Below, in pieces: positions 8,699 through 17,250 of a stretch of 46,558 nt of DNA. The stretch lies in NCBI GenBank assembly GCA_040218145.1, contig JAVJQK010000004.1:1-46558 (forward strand). Reading direction: 5' to 3'. The stretch is from Sandaracinaceae bacterium. Its GTDB lineage: Bacteria > Myxococcota_A > Polyangia > Polyangiales > Sandaracinaceae. The position numbers were made by a program, and so were the translations under genes. The notes under the pieces were generated by a model. That model had not been told where the DNA came from. It saw only the letters and a program-made list of their open reading frames with translations, and searched no databases. Positions within the stretch are counted from its first letter, which is position 1, and the number at the start of each line of letters is the position of its first letter.

Positions 8699-10057
8699 TC
8701 ACTCCTCGGCGGAGGCGACGAGGGCGCGCAGGGAGCGGAGCCGCGTGGGGTCGAGGCCGGCCAGGTCGTCGGACTCGAGCCGCGCCGGGTCGAGCCCCGC
8801 GTCGAGGGCGGAGCGAAGGGCGGTGAAGGCGCGCTCCGGCTCGTCGGCGGCGCGACGGCACGCGGCCGCGTAGGCGTCGAGGGGATCGCCCCCGTAGTCG
8901 AAGAGGCGGTCGAGGATCTCCCCCGCCTGCGCGTCCGACAGCCCCGACGCGACGCGACGCAGGGGCTCGACCCCGGCGCGCTCGATGCGGGCGTCGACGC
9001 GGAGGAGCGCGCGCAGCGGCTCGAGGTTGCCGGTCACACGGATCGCCTCGACCAGCGCGTCGGCGACCTCGTCCTCGCTCCGGTCCTCGAGCGCCTCGGT
9101 GAGCGGCTCGAGGGCGGCGCTCGCGTCACCCGTGGCGAGCAGCACCCGGCCCTCGAGGTACGCGTCGCGCTGCCCGGACGGCGCGGCGCGCTCGAGCTGC
9201 CGTCGCGCCTCCACCGGCTCGTTCGACATGAGCGCCGTCCACGCCTCGAGGTGCGCGATGCGCGCCTTCGCGCCGTCGGTGACCGCGCGCTCCTTCGCCG
9301 CGTCCGCGACCTTGCGGGCCAGGGCGAGGTTCTCCGCCGCGAGCGCCTCGTAGCCGCGCTCGAGCACGTCCGCGAGCGGGTCCGCCTCCTCCCAGCGCTT
9401 CTCGATGCGGTAGGCGCGGTAGTTCTGCACCGCGAGGATCGCGCCGAGCGCGGCCCAGAACCACTCCTCCCACAGCGCGAGGCAGACGGCCGACAGGGAG
9501 AGCGCGATCAGGATCGAGAGCACCCGCGCGTAGCGGCGGCCGCGGAAGCCGAAGAAGCGCTCGAGCGCCGTCGCCACCACGTGCCCGCCGTCGAGCGGGA
9601 GGATGGGGACCAGGTTGACCAGGCCCCAGATGAGCGTGATGAGCCACGCGATGTTGAGCGTGCGCTGCGCGATCGTCTCGGGCACGAAGCCGCCGTAGCG
9701 CTCGGCGAAGAACGCGACCGCGCCCACCGCGAAGCCAGCGAAGGGGCCGGCGAGGGAGATGAGGATGCGCCGGCCGTGGCTCAGCTCGCGGTGCTGCCGC
9801 GCGCCGAAGACGGTCAGCCCGCCCATGCCGTGCAGGAGGATGAAGGGCGTCAGCCCGAACGCGCGGCCGGCGAACGCGTGGCCCAGCTCGTGCGCCAGCA
9901 CCGCGCCCGTCACGAGCGGGATCCAGAGCACGAACATCTCGGCCCCGTCCGGGTCGTCGCCGCTCAGGAAGAAGAGGTAGCCGAAGACCGCGATCAGGAT
10001 GAGGAAGGTCGGATCGACGCGGACCGGGACGCCGAAGAGCCGGACGTGGTGCTTCAT
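8699..10057 (-). CDS. Site-2 protease family (M50) membrane metalloprotease with helical-repeat tail
   Basis: The 452-residue intramembrane protease candidate carries the zinc motif HELGH at residues 56-60 and the second family motif NLVPILPLDGG starting at residue 148, whose Asp is the third zinc ligand. Transmembrane helices lie at about residues 17-32, 42-66, 98-118, 133-160 and 170-205. Residues from about 220 to the end form an Ala/Leu/Glu-rich helical, TPR-like soluble tail. M50 enzymes commonly cleave membrane-bound regulators; the substrate here is unknown and no anti-sigma factor is adjacent. The start ATG at 10057 overlaps the stop of the upstream isomerase gene (ATGA at 10054-10057), so the two are co-translated. 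The long upstream open frame is an antisense shadow. Confidence 0.88.
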   Translation of the reverse strand: MKHHVRLFGVPVRVDPTFLILIAVFGYLFFLSGDDPDGAEMFVLWIPLVTGAVLAHELGHAFAGRAFGLTPFILLHGMGGLTVFGARQHRELSHGRRILISLAGPFAGFAVGAVAFFAERYGGFVPETIAQRTLNIAWLITLIWGLVNLVPILPLDGGHVVATALERFFGFRGRRYARVLSILIALSLSAVCLALWEEWFWAALGAILAVQNYRAYRIEKRWEEADPLADVLERGYEALAAENLALARKVADAAKERAVTDGAKARIAHLEAWTALMSNEPVEARRQLERAAPSGQRDAYLEGRVLLATGDASAALEPLTEALEDRSEDEVADALVEAIRVTGNLEPLRALLRVDARIERAGVEPLRRVASGLSDAQAGEILDRLFDYGGDPLDAYAAACRRAADEPERAFTALRSALDAGLDPARLESDDLAGLDPTRLRSLRALVASAEE

Positions 10058-10665
10058 CGCGTCTCCGACGCGGCGGGCGGCGCCCCGCGCAGGGCGCGCG
10101 CCACGAAGTCCAGGCGGTCCTGGCCCCAGTAGACGTGCTCGCCGACCACGAAGCACGGCGCGCCCGGGCAGCCCGTCGCCTCGGCCTCCGCGGTGGCCGC
10201 CTTCAGCGCGTCCTTGATCTCCGGGTCGCTCACCCGCTCGAGCAGCGAGGCCTCGAGCCCCACGTCGGCGAGGCAGCGCGCGAGCACCGCGCGGTCGGCT
10301 GGGTCCTCGTCGTCGACCCAGGTCGCGCGCATGATCCGATGCACGAGCGGCCCGCGGGAGGCCACGGGCGCGGCGAGCGTGAGCCGGAGCGCGTCGACGG
10401 TGCGGACCGGGAACGCGGAGTTGAAGACCAGGGGCACGCCGTACACCTCGGCCCAGCGCGAGAGGTCGAGCATCTGGTGGCGCCGCTTGGCCTCGTTGAA
10501 CGCCGCGATGGGCACCAGCGGCGTGCCGATGGACTTGAAGAGCGCGCCGAGCAGGAACGGCCGCCAGCGAACCTCTGCCCCCTCGGCGCCCGCGACGCGC
10601 TCGACCTGCGTCGTGCCGAGGTAGGCGAAGGGCGAGGAGTAATCGAACCAGCAGTCGACGCGCAC
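10054..10665 (-). CDS. DsbA-family protein, 2-hydroxychromene-2-carboxylate isomerase-like
   Basis: The 203-residue protein begins RVDCWFDYSSPFAYLG, the hallmark of the HCCA isomerase branch of the DsbA/kappa-GST thioredoxin fold, where the Ser/Pro replaces the CxxC of thiol oxidases. The C-terminal GCPGAPCFVVGEHVYWGQDRLDFV matches the cis-Pro and tail of the branch. In naphthalene degraders this enzyme isomerises 2-hydroxychromene-2-carboxylate with glutathione, but most genomic members are uncharacterised. Context is mixed: it overlaps the M50 protease gene downstream and is divergent from boxC, which acts on benzoyl-CoA-derived substrates. A role in aromatic metabolism is possible but not shown. 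Confidence 0.85.
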   Translation of the reverse strand: MRVDCWFDYSSPFAYLGTTQVERVAGAEGAEVRWRPFLLGALFKSIGTPLVPIAAFNEAKRRHQMLDLSRWAEVYGVPLVFNSAFPVRTVDALRLTLAAPVASRGPLVHRIMRATWVDDEDPADRAVLARCLADVGLEASLLERVSDPEIKDALKAATAEAEATGCPGAPCFVVGEHVYWGQDRLDFVARALRGAPPAASETR

Positions 10666-10691
10666 GCCTCCGTTCTATGGCGACGCGGCGA

Positions 10692-10708
10692 CGCACGCCA
10701 GCCGTGCG
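10692..10708. promoter_or_regulatory. Inverted repeat in the isomerase/boxC divergent region
   Basis: CGCACG (10692-10697) and CGTGCG (10703-10708) form a perfect 6-bp inverted repeat with a 5-nt spacer, in the 106-bp region between the divergent HCCA-isomerase-like gene and boxC. It is a candidate operator. In sequence this GC-rich a repeat of this size also arises by chance. Confidence 0.3.
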
Positions 10709-10771
10709 CCGTTCGTGAGGAAGCTTACGACGACGCTCCCGGCGGGGAGGCCGCTGGCGTAAGGTCCCGGC

Positions 10772-12409
10772 ATGCAGATTTCGTTCGACACCCACCCGGA
10801 CCGCTACAAGCACTGGACCCTGAAGGTCGACGGCGAGCGGGCCGACCTGATGATGGACGTGCAGCCCCGCGGCGGCCTGCGCGACGACTACGAGCTGAAG
10901 CTGAACAGCTACGACCTGGGTGTCGACATCGAGCTGGCCGACGCGATCCAGCGGCTGCGCTTCGAGCACCCGGACGTGAAGGTCCTCGTGGTCACGAGCG
11001 GCCAGCAGCGCGTCTTCTGCGCGGGCGCGAACATCCCGATGCTCGGCTCGAGCACGCACGCGTTCAAGGTCAACTTCTGCAAGTACACGAACGAGACGCG
11101 CCTGTACCTCGAGGACGCGAGCGCCAAGAGCGGCATCAAGACCATCGCGGCGCTCAACGGGACCTGCGCGGGCGGCGGCTACGAGCTCGCCATGGCGTGC
11201 GATCACCTGCTCCTCATCGACGACGGCGCGAGCGCGGTCAGCCTCCCCGAGGTGCCGCTGCTGGCCGTGCTCCCGGGCACGGGCGGGCTGACCCGGCTGG
11301 TCGACAAGCGCAAGGTGCGCCGCGACCGCGCGGACGTCTTCTGCACCACCAGCGAAGGCATCCGCGGCAAGCGCGCCGTGCAGTGGAACCTCGTCGACGA
11401 GATCGCGCCCCGTAGCAAGTTCGACGAGGCGATCGACGCGGCCGCGAAGAAGCTCGCGGGCACGGTCGACGTGAAGAAGGGCCCGGGCATCACGCTCGAC
11501 CCGGTGATCGCCGAGGTCGGCGAGGACGGCACGCTGTCCTACCGCTACGTCACGCTCGCCATCGACGCCGACACGCGCACGGCCAAGCTGACGATCCGCA
11601 CGCCCGACGAGGCGCAGCCGAAGAGCGCGGACGAGATCCAGGCCGCGGGCGCCGCGCAGTGGTCGCTCCGCGCCTTCCGCGAGCTCGACGACGCGCTGCT
11701 CCAGCTCCGGGTCAACCACCTCGACGTCGGCCTCGTGGTCGTGCGCGCCGAGGGCGACCTGCAGACCGTGCTCGACATCGACCGCGTCCTGCACGAGAGC
11801 CGCGAGCACTGGCTCGCGGGCGAGATCCTCGCGCTCCAGGCCCGCGTGCTCCGCCGCATGGACGTCACGAGCAAGAGCTTCTTCGCGCTCGTCGACGAGG
11901 GCACCGCGTTCGGCGGCAGCCTGCTCGAGCTCGCGCTCGCCAGCGACCGCATCTACATGCTCGAGGACGACGACGAGAAGGTCGCGATGGCCATCAGCCC
12001 GCTCAACGGCGGCGCCTTCCCGATGACCCACGGCCAGTCACGGCTGCAGGCCCGCTTCCTCGACGACCCCGAGGCGGTCGCGCGCGTGATGGAGCACGTG
12101 GGCGAGACCATCCCCACCACCGACGCCGACGAGCTCGGCCTCGTCACCGTCGCCGCGGACGACATCGACTGGGAAGACGACGTGCGCATCGCGCTGGAGG
12201 AGCGCGTGAGCATGAGCCCCGACGCGCTGACCGGCATGGAGGCGAGCCTGCGCTTCCCCGGCGCGGAGACCGCGGACGCGAAGATCTTCGCCCGCCTCAG
12301 CGCCTGGCAGAACTGGATCTTCCAGCGCCCCAACGCCGTCGGCCCCGAGGGCGCGCTCACCAAGTATGGCCAGCCCGACCGCCCCACGTTCCAGTGGACC
12401 CGCTGCTGA
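10772..12409 (+). CDS. boxC: 2,3-epoxybenzoyl-CoA dihydrolase (benzoyl-CoA-dihydrodiol lyase) BoxC
   Basis: BoxC opens the ring of 2,3-epoxybenzoyl-CoA in the aerobic box pathway of benzoate degradation, giving 3,4-dehydroadipyl-CoA semialdehyde and formate. The 545-residue protein is an enlarged crotonase-fold enzyme of the usual BoxC length. It shows the oxyanion-hole segments VFCAGANIPML and NGTCAGGGYELAMACDH, and the BoxC-typical LPEVPLLAVLPGTGGLTRLVDKRKVRRD and FCTTSEGIRGKRA. The second half (from about residue 260) contains the family's degenerate crotonase-like repeat. The start ATG at 10772 gives the usual MQISFDTHPDRYKHW N-terminus. The stop is directly followed by the GTG of an unrelated gene, then boxB. 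No boxA or benzoate-CoA ligase gene lies in this window. Confidence 0.95.
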   Translation: MQISFDTHPDRYKHWTLKVDGERADLMMDVQPRGGLRDDYELKLNSYDLGVDIELADAIQRLRFEHPDVKVLVVTSGQQRVFCAGANIPMLGSSTHAFKVNFCKYTNETRLYLEDASAKSGIKTIAALNGTCAGGGYELAMACDHLLLIDDGASAVSLPEVPLLAVLPGTGGLTRLVDKRKVRRDRADVFCTTSEGIRGKRAVQWNLVDEIAPRSKFDEAIDAAAKKLAGTVDVKKGPGITLDPVIAEVGEDGTLSYRYVTLAIDADTRTAKLTIRTPDEAQPKSADEIQAAGAAQWSLRAFRELDDALLQLRVNHLDVGLVVVRAEGDLQTVLDIDRVLHESREHWLAGEILALQARVLRRMDVTSKSFFALVDEGTAFGGSLLELALASDRIYMLEDDDEKVAMAISPLNGGAFPMTHGQSRLQARFLDDPEAVARVMEHVGETIPTTDADELGLVTVAADDIDWEDDVRIALEERVSMSPDALTGMEASLRFPGAETADAKIFARLSAWQNWIFQRPNAVGPEGALTKYGQPDRPTFQWTRC

Positions 12410-13201
12410 GTGATCCCCGACGACGACTTCGTCGACTGGCTGTTCAGCGCCGCGACCTGGGCGCTGAACGACGCCCTGGATCCTTCGGTGGTGCTCGGAC
12501 ACGAGCGGCCCTTGCTGCCGGTGTTCGAGGACTTCCCGGTAGACGGCGACCTGCAGGGTCACGACCTGGCGCTCGACTATCTCTCGTTCGTCGAGGCGCA
12601 CTCCGGGACCGACGGGTGGGAGTGGGCGCTGGAGCTGGTGCCCGACACGCAGCCCTCGGTCGCGGATGCGCTCGCCGGCATGGCGCACCACATGACGTCG
12701 GCGCCGCAGGGAGGCAGCTACGAAGGCGGCGGGGATGAGCTGCTGCTCGTCTACGATCCAACCTCCGTAGCGTCGCCAGAGAGGCTCGTCGCCGTCCTGT
12801 CTCGCGGCGTGGCGCACTGGATGTGCGCCCATGCCGAGAGCGAGCCTCCGGATGGAGAGGAGGCGTTCGATCTGGCCGTCGACGTCGCGTGGGTGCTGAA
12901 CGGCTTCGGGGTGTTCGCCAGCAACACCGCGTTCGAGTCGTACGCCCACGAGAGCGGAATCATGGTCGGCTGGGGCTACCGTCGGTTCGGAGCTCTGGGA
13001 CAGCTCGAGCTCAGCTACGCGCTCGGCCTGTTCTGCGAGCTGATCGAGTCGGACGACCGCGAAGCCAGGGCGCATCTCTCCGACAATCCGCGCGCCTGGC
13101 TCCGAGAGGCCCGCAAAGATCTGCGGACCAGACACGCGGAACGGGTGACTCGGCTGAGAAGCGCGCGACTCGCGGGCGACGGTCCTTACCGCACCGGATG
13201 A
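12410..13201 (+). CDS. Unknown protein between boxC and boxB, possibly a degenerate metalloprotease-like fold
   Basis: The 263-residue protein starts at GTG 12410, immediately after the boxC stop. It has no signal peptide or strong membrane helix. I see a tentative likeness to a widespread family of uncharacterised proteins with a VATLAHELAHYLL zinc helix and a later LLTVFLGFGIFxANSAF segment. Here the second part is clear (DVAWVLNGFGVFASNTAFE, residues 158-176), but the first reads LVAVLSRGVAHWM (126-138), so HE of HExxH is replaced by RG and only the last His remains. If the likeness is right, it is a catalytically dead version. Codon use looks less GC3-biased than in boxC and boxB, hinting at a separate origin. 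It is not a known box-pathway component. Confidence 0.65.
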   Translation: MIPDDDFVDWLFSAATWALNDALDPSVVLGHERPLLPVFEDFPVDGDLQGHDLALDYLSFVEAHSGTDGWEWALELVPDTQPSVADALAGMAHHMTSAPQGGSYEGGGDELLLVYDPTSVASPERLVAVLSRGVAHWMCAHAESEPPDGEEAFDLAVDVAWVLNGFGVFASNTAFESYAHESGIMVGWGYRRFGALGQLELSYALGLFCELIESDDREARAHLSDNPRAWLREARKDLRTRHAERVTRLRSARLAGDGPYRTG

Positions 13202-13304
13202 GCCTCGAGAGTGGCGCCGCTCTCAGTGTTTCCCGTGTGTTTCCGCGCGTGAGGCTGCGCACTTCGATCGGGCGCGAGTGAGGTGCCACACGACCGCGAA
13301 TGCA

Positions 13305-13325
13305 CCGTGACACCTATGGTGACGG
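13305..13325 (+). promoter_or_regulatory. Hairpin in the boxB leader
   Basis: CCGT-GA-CACC (13305-13314), a TAT loop, and GGTG-ACGG (13318-13325) form an 8-bp stem with a 2-nt bulge. It ends 5 nt before the GGAGG ribosome site of boxB (13331-13335). A repressor-binding or translation-modulating role is possible; there is no direct evidence. Confidence 0.35.
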
Positions 13326-13344
13326 TCGCTGGAGGTACTCGCGC

Positions 13345-14757
<1,413 letters not shown>

Positions 14758-14772
14758 GCGTGTGAGAGCCCG

Positions 14773-15792
14773 TCAGGGCGCATAGGACTCGAGCGCGTCG
14801 ACGGCCGCGAAGATCGGCTCGTCGGCGCCGCCGACCACCCAGATCCGACCGTCCAGGGCCACGACCCCGTGGCCGTGGCGCGGCGTCGGCACGGGGGGCG
14901 CCGCGCTCCAGGTGCCGGCCGCGACGTCGAACGCGTCCACCGAGTCGAGCGCGCGATCGGGCTGCTCGCCGCCCACCGCGTAGAGCACGCCGTCGAGCAG
15001 CGCCGCGTCGAAGCCCCCGCGCGCCGTCGGGAGCGCCGGGCCGGAGCGCCACGTGTCCGCCGTCGGGTCGTAGATCTCGAGCTCCGTCCGGTTGGTCGAG
15101 AGCGAGTTGCGGCGGCCGGCCAGCACGAACAGCTCCGCCCCGACGGTGACCGCGGCGAGGTGCTCGCGCTCGGTCGGGATGGGCGCGCCGAAGCTCCAAG
15201 CGTCCCGCGCCGGGTCGTAGACGAGCGTGCGCTGCGCGAGCCCGCCGCGGCTCTCGTTGCCTCCGACCATCACGATCACGTCGCCCACCGCGTCCGCCGC
15301 CGCCGCGCCGCGATCGACGGGCAGGGGCGCGATCTCCGTCCACGCGTCGGCGCCCGCGCGCAGGACCCAGGCGGTGTCGAGCGGGGCGAAGGAGAGCGTC
15401 TCCATCCCGCCGAGCGCGTAGAGATCGCCCGCGTGGCTGACGAGCGACATGTGGTGCCGCGGAGCGGGCAGCGCCGGCCCCTCGCTCCAGACCCCCGCGC
15501 CCGGATCGAAGACGTGCAGGGTGTCCACCACCGCGCCCTCCACGATGCCGCCCGCGACGTGGATGCGTCCATCGTGCGCCTCGACCGCGATCTCCTGGAT
15601 CGCGACGGGCAGCGCGGGGTCTTCCCTCCACGGCGAGGCGCCCGCGTCCGGGCGGCTGGCGTCGGCCGGCGCGGCGTCGGGCTGCGCGGCGTCGGGCAGC
15701 GCGGCGTCGGGCGCAGGGACCCGCGCGTCTTCGACCGCCACGGGATCGGCGCCGCACGCGGCGAGGAGGAGGGTGAGCCACGGCCATCGCAT
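14773..15792 (-). CDS. Kelch-repeat lipoprotein
   Basis: The 339-residue lipoprotein has signal peptide MRWPWLTLLLAAC (lipobox LLAAC, cysteine 13), then a Pro/Asp/Ala-rich linker to about residue 55. Six or so kelch blades follow, each with a Gly-Gly doublet and a later Tyr or Trp, for example HVAGGIVEG, YALGGMETL, VMVGGNESRGG, VLAGRRNSL, YAVGGEQPD and WVVGGADEP. Kelch beta-propellers bind proteins or carbohydrates; no catalytic residues are expected. The gene converges with boxB (stops 15 nt apart) and is divergent from the lectin/MopE-like lipoprotein gene across a 48-bp gap, so the two exported proteins may share a regulatory region. Confidence 0.88.
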   Translation of the reverse strand: MRWPWLTLLLAACGADPVAVEDARVPAPDAALPDAAQPDAAPADASRPDAGASPWREDPALPVAIQEIAVEAHDGRIHVAGGIVEGAVVDTLHVFDPGAGVWSEGPALPAPRHHMSLVSHAGDLYALGGMETLSFAPLDTAWVLRAGADAWTEIAPLPVDRGAAAADAVGDVIVMVGGNESRGGLAQRTLVYDPARDAWSFGAPIPTEREHLAAVTVGAELFVLAGRRNSLSTNRTELEIYDPTADTWRSGPALPTARGGFDAALLDGVLYAVGGEQPDRALDSVDAFDVAAGTWSAAPPVPTPRHGHGVVALDGRIWVVGGADEPIFAAVDALESYAP

Positions 15793-15840
15793 GGAAGAAG
15801 CCTACCGAGATTCCGGCGCCCGGGCCCCCGAGCCGCTACG

Positions 15841-17250
15841 ATGGCCGCGATGCGACGCGTGCTGCTCGTCGTCCCGCTCGTCGTGGGCGCCGGCCTCTTG
15901 CCCGGCTGCTTCCTCGACCGCGCCGGCTTCGGCTCCGCCCGCGAGGACGGTGGCGCGGTGGATGGGCGCGTCCCCCCGAGGGACGCCCGCGTGGAGGACG
16001 CCCGCGTGGAAGAGGACACGGGCGTGTCGGCTCGCGACGGCGGACGCTGCGACCCGGCGGCGCCCGATCTGTGCAACGGCTTCGACGACGACTGTGACCC
16101 GAGCAGCGCCGACGGCGCGGACGAGCCCGGCATCGGCGAGCCCTGCGACGACGCCCGCGACGCGGATCTCTGCGCCGACGGGACGCAGGCCTGCATCGGC
16201 GGCTTCCTCGTCTGCGATGGGGACGACGGCGATCAGCCGGACGAGGTCGAGCTCTGCAACGGCCTCGACGACGACTGCGACCCCAGCACACCCGACGGCT
16301 CGGCGGAGGTCACGCTCGGCGGCTCCTGTGACGACGACGACCCGGATCTCTGCCCCGACGGCACCTGGAGCTGCGCGGACGGAGCGCTCTCGTGCGTGGG
16401 CGGGGGCACGTCTCCGATGGAGCTCTGCAACGGCGTCGACGACGACTGCGACCCGAGCACGCCGGACGGCAGCGAGGACCCGGGCGTGGGCGCGGCCTGC
16501 GACGACGCGGACGCCGATCTCTGCGCCGAGGGAGCGCTCGCCTGCGTCGACGGCGCGCTGGCCTGCGTGGGCGACGACGGCGACCAGCCGGACGAGGTCG
16601 AGCTCTGCAACGGCCTCGACGACGACTGCGACCCGGGCACGCCCGACGGGATGGGCGACCCCTCGTTGGGGCGCCCGTGCGACGGCGGCGACTCCGACCG
16701 CTGTGAAGAGGGCATGTGGATCTGCGATAGTGGCTCCATGCGATGCACCGACGGCAGCGGCGACTCCATCGAGAGCTGCAACGGCCTCGACGACGACTGC
16801 GACGGGAGCGTGGACGAAGGCGCGGGCTGCCCCTGCACGCACCGCGTGAACCCGAACGATGGACACGGCTTCATCTTCTGCGGCGGGTGGGGAGATCAAC
16901 GCAGCTGGACGGACGCGCGCGACTGGTGCCGCGGCGGCGGACGCGGATACGAGCTGGCGCGCGTGGACAGCCGGGTCGAGATGCGCTGGATCGACCAGCA
17001 GCTCGACGACATCGCCGGCAACCGCCGCTGGTGGATCGGCGCGAACGACCGAGTCGCCGAGGGCACCTACGCGTGGACCGACGGCTCGAGCGCCACCTAC
17101 ACGAACTGGCGCAGCGGCGAGCCCAACAACGCCGGCGACGAGGACTGCGTGCACGTCGACCCCCAGAGCGACGGCCGCGACACCCGCGGCGGCTGGAACG
17201 ACGCCGACTGCGGCCTGAGCGATCGATTCGTGTGCGAGGCGGGACCGTGA
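15841..17250 (+). CDS. Lipoprotein with MopE-like Cys/Asp repeats and a C-type lectin domain
   Basis: The protein has up to 469 residues. The signal peptide ends in lipobox LLPGC; a linker rich in Asp, Arg and Gly follows. Next come five repeats of LCNGxDDDCDPxxxDG (four full, one SCNGLDDDCDGSVDEG) in units of 57-61 residues with extra paired cysteines. Such motifs resemble the calcium-binding, Cys-rich repeats of MopE-like and myxobacterial surface proteins. The last 135 residues form a C-type lectin-like domain with WWIGANDR, the EPN sugar-selectivity motif (GEPNNAGDEDC) and the WND calcium motif. This predicts a calcium-dependent mannose-type glycan binder on the cell surface. The start is ATG 15841, or ATG 15850 nine nt later; neither has a ribosome site. 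The stop overlaps the carboxypeptidase start. Confidence 0.88.
   Translation: MAAMRRVLLVVPLVVGAGLLPGCFLDRAGFGSAREDGGAVDGRVPPRDARVEDARVEEDTGVSARDGGRCDPAAPDLCNGFDDDCDPSSADGADEPGIGEPCDDARDADLCADGTQACIGGFLVCDGDDGDQPDEVELCNGLDDDCDPSTPDGSAEVTLGGSCDDDDPDLCPDGTWSCADGALSCVGGGTSPMELCNGVDDDCDPSTPDGSEDPGVGAACDDADADLCAEGALACVDGALACVGDDGDQPDEVELCNGLDDDCDPGTPDGMGDPSLGRPCDGGDSDRCEEGMWICDSGSMRCTDGSGDSIESCNGLDDDCDGSVDEGAGCPCTHRVNPNDGHGFIFCGGWGDQRSWTDARDWCRGGGRGYELARVDSRVEMRWIDQQLDDIAGNRRWWIGANDRVAEGTYAWTDGSSATYTNWRSGEPNNAGDEDCVHVDPQSDGRDTRGGWNDADCGLSDRFVCEAGP
16222..16634 (+). repeat. 62-nt near-identical direct repeat inside the MopE-like repeat region
   Basis: Positions 16222-16283 and 16573-16634 differ at one base (gat versus gac) over 62 nt. 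They encode the segment DDGDQPDEVELCNGLDDDCD, which is repeated. The intermediate unit at 16422 is diverged. The near identity implies a recent duplication or gene conversion and makes this a spot for recombination-driven repeat-number change. Confidence 0.85.

Noticed and set aside
8699-12031. 1110-codon minus-strand frame extending upstream from the site-2 protease
   Set aside because: The part beyond 10057 is antisense to the isomerase and boxC genes and has shadow composition. The protease has a proper start at 10057.
14767-14778. GCCC/GGGC hairpin between boxB and the kelch gene as a terminator
   Set aside because: A 4-bp stem without a U-tract, and it overlaps a stop codon; too weak to call.
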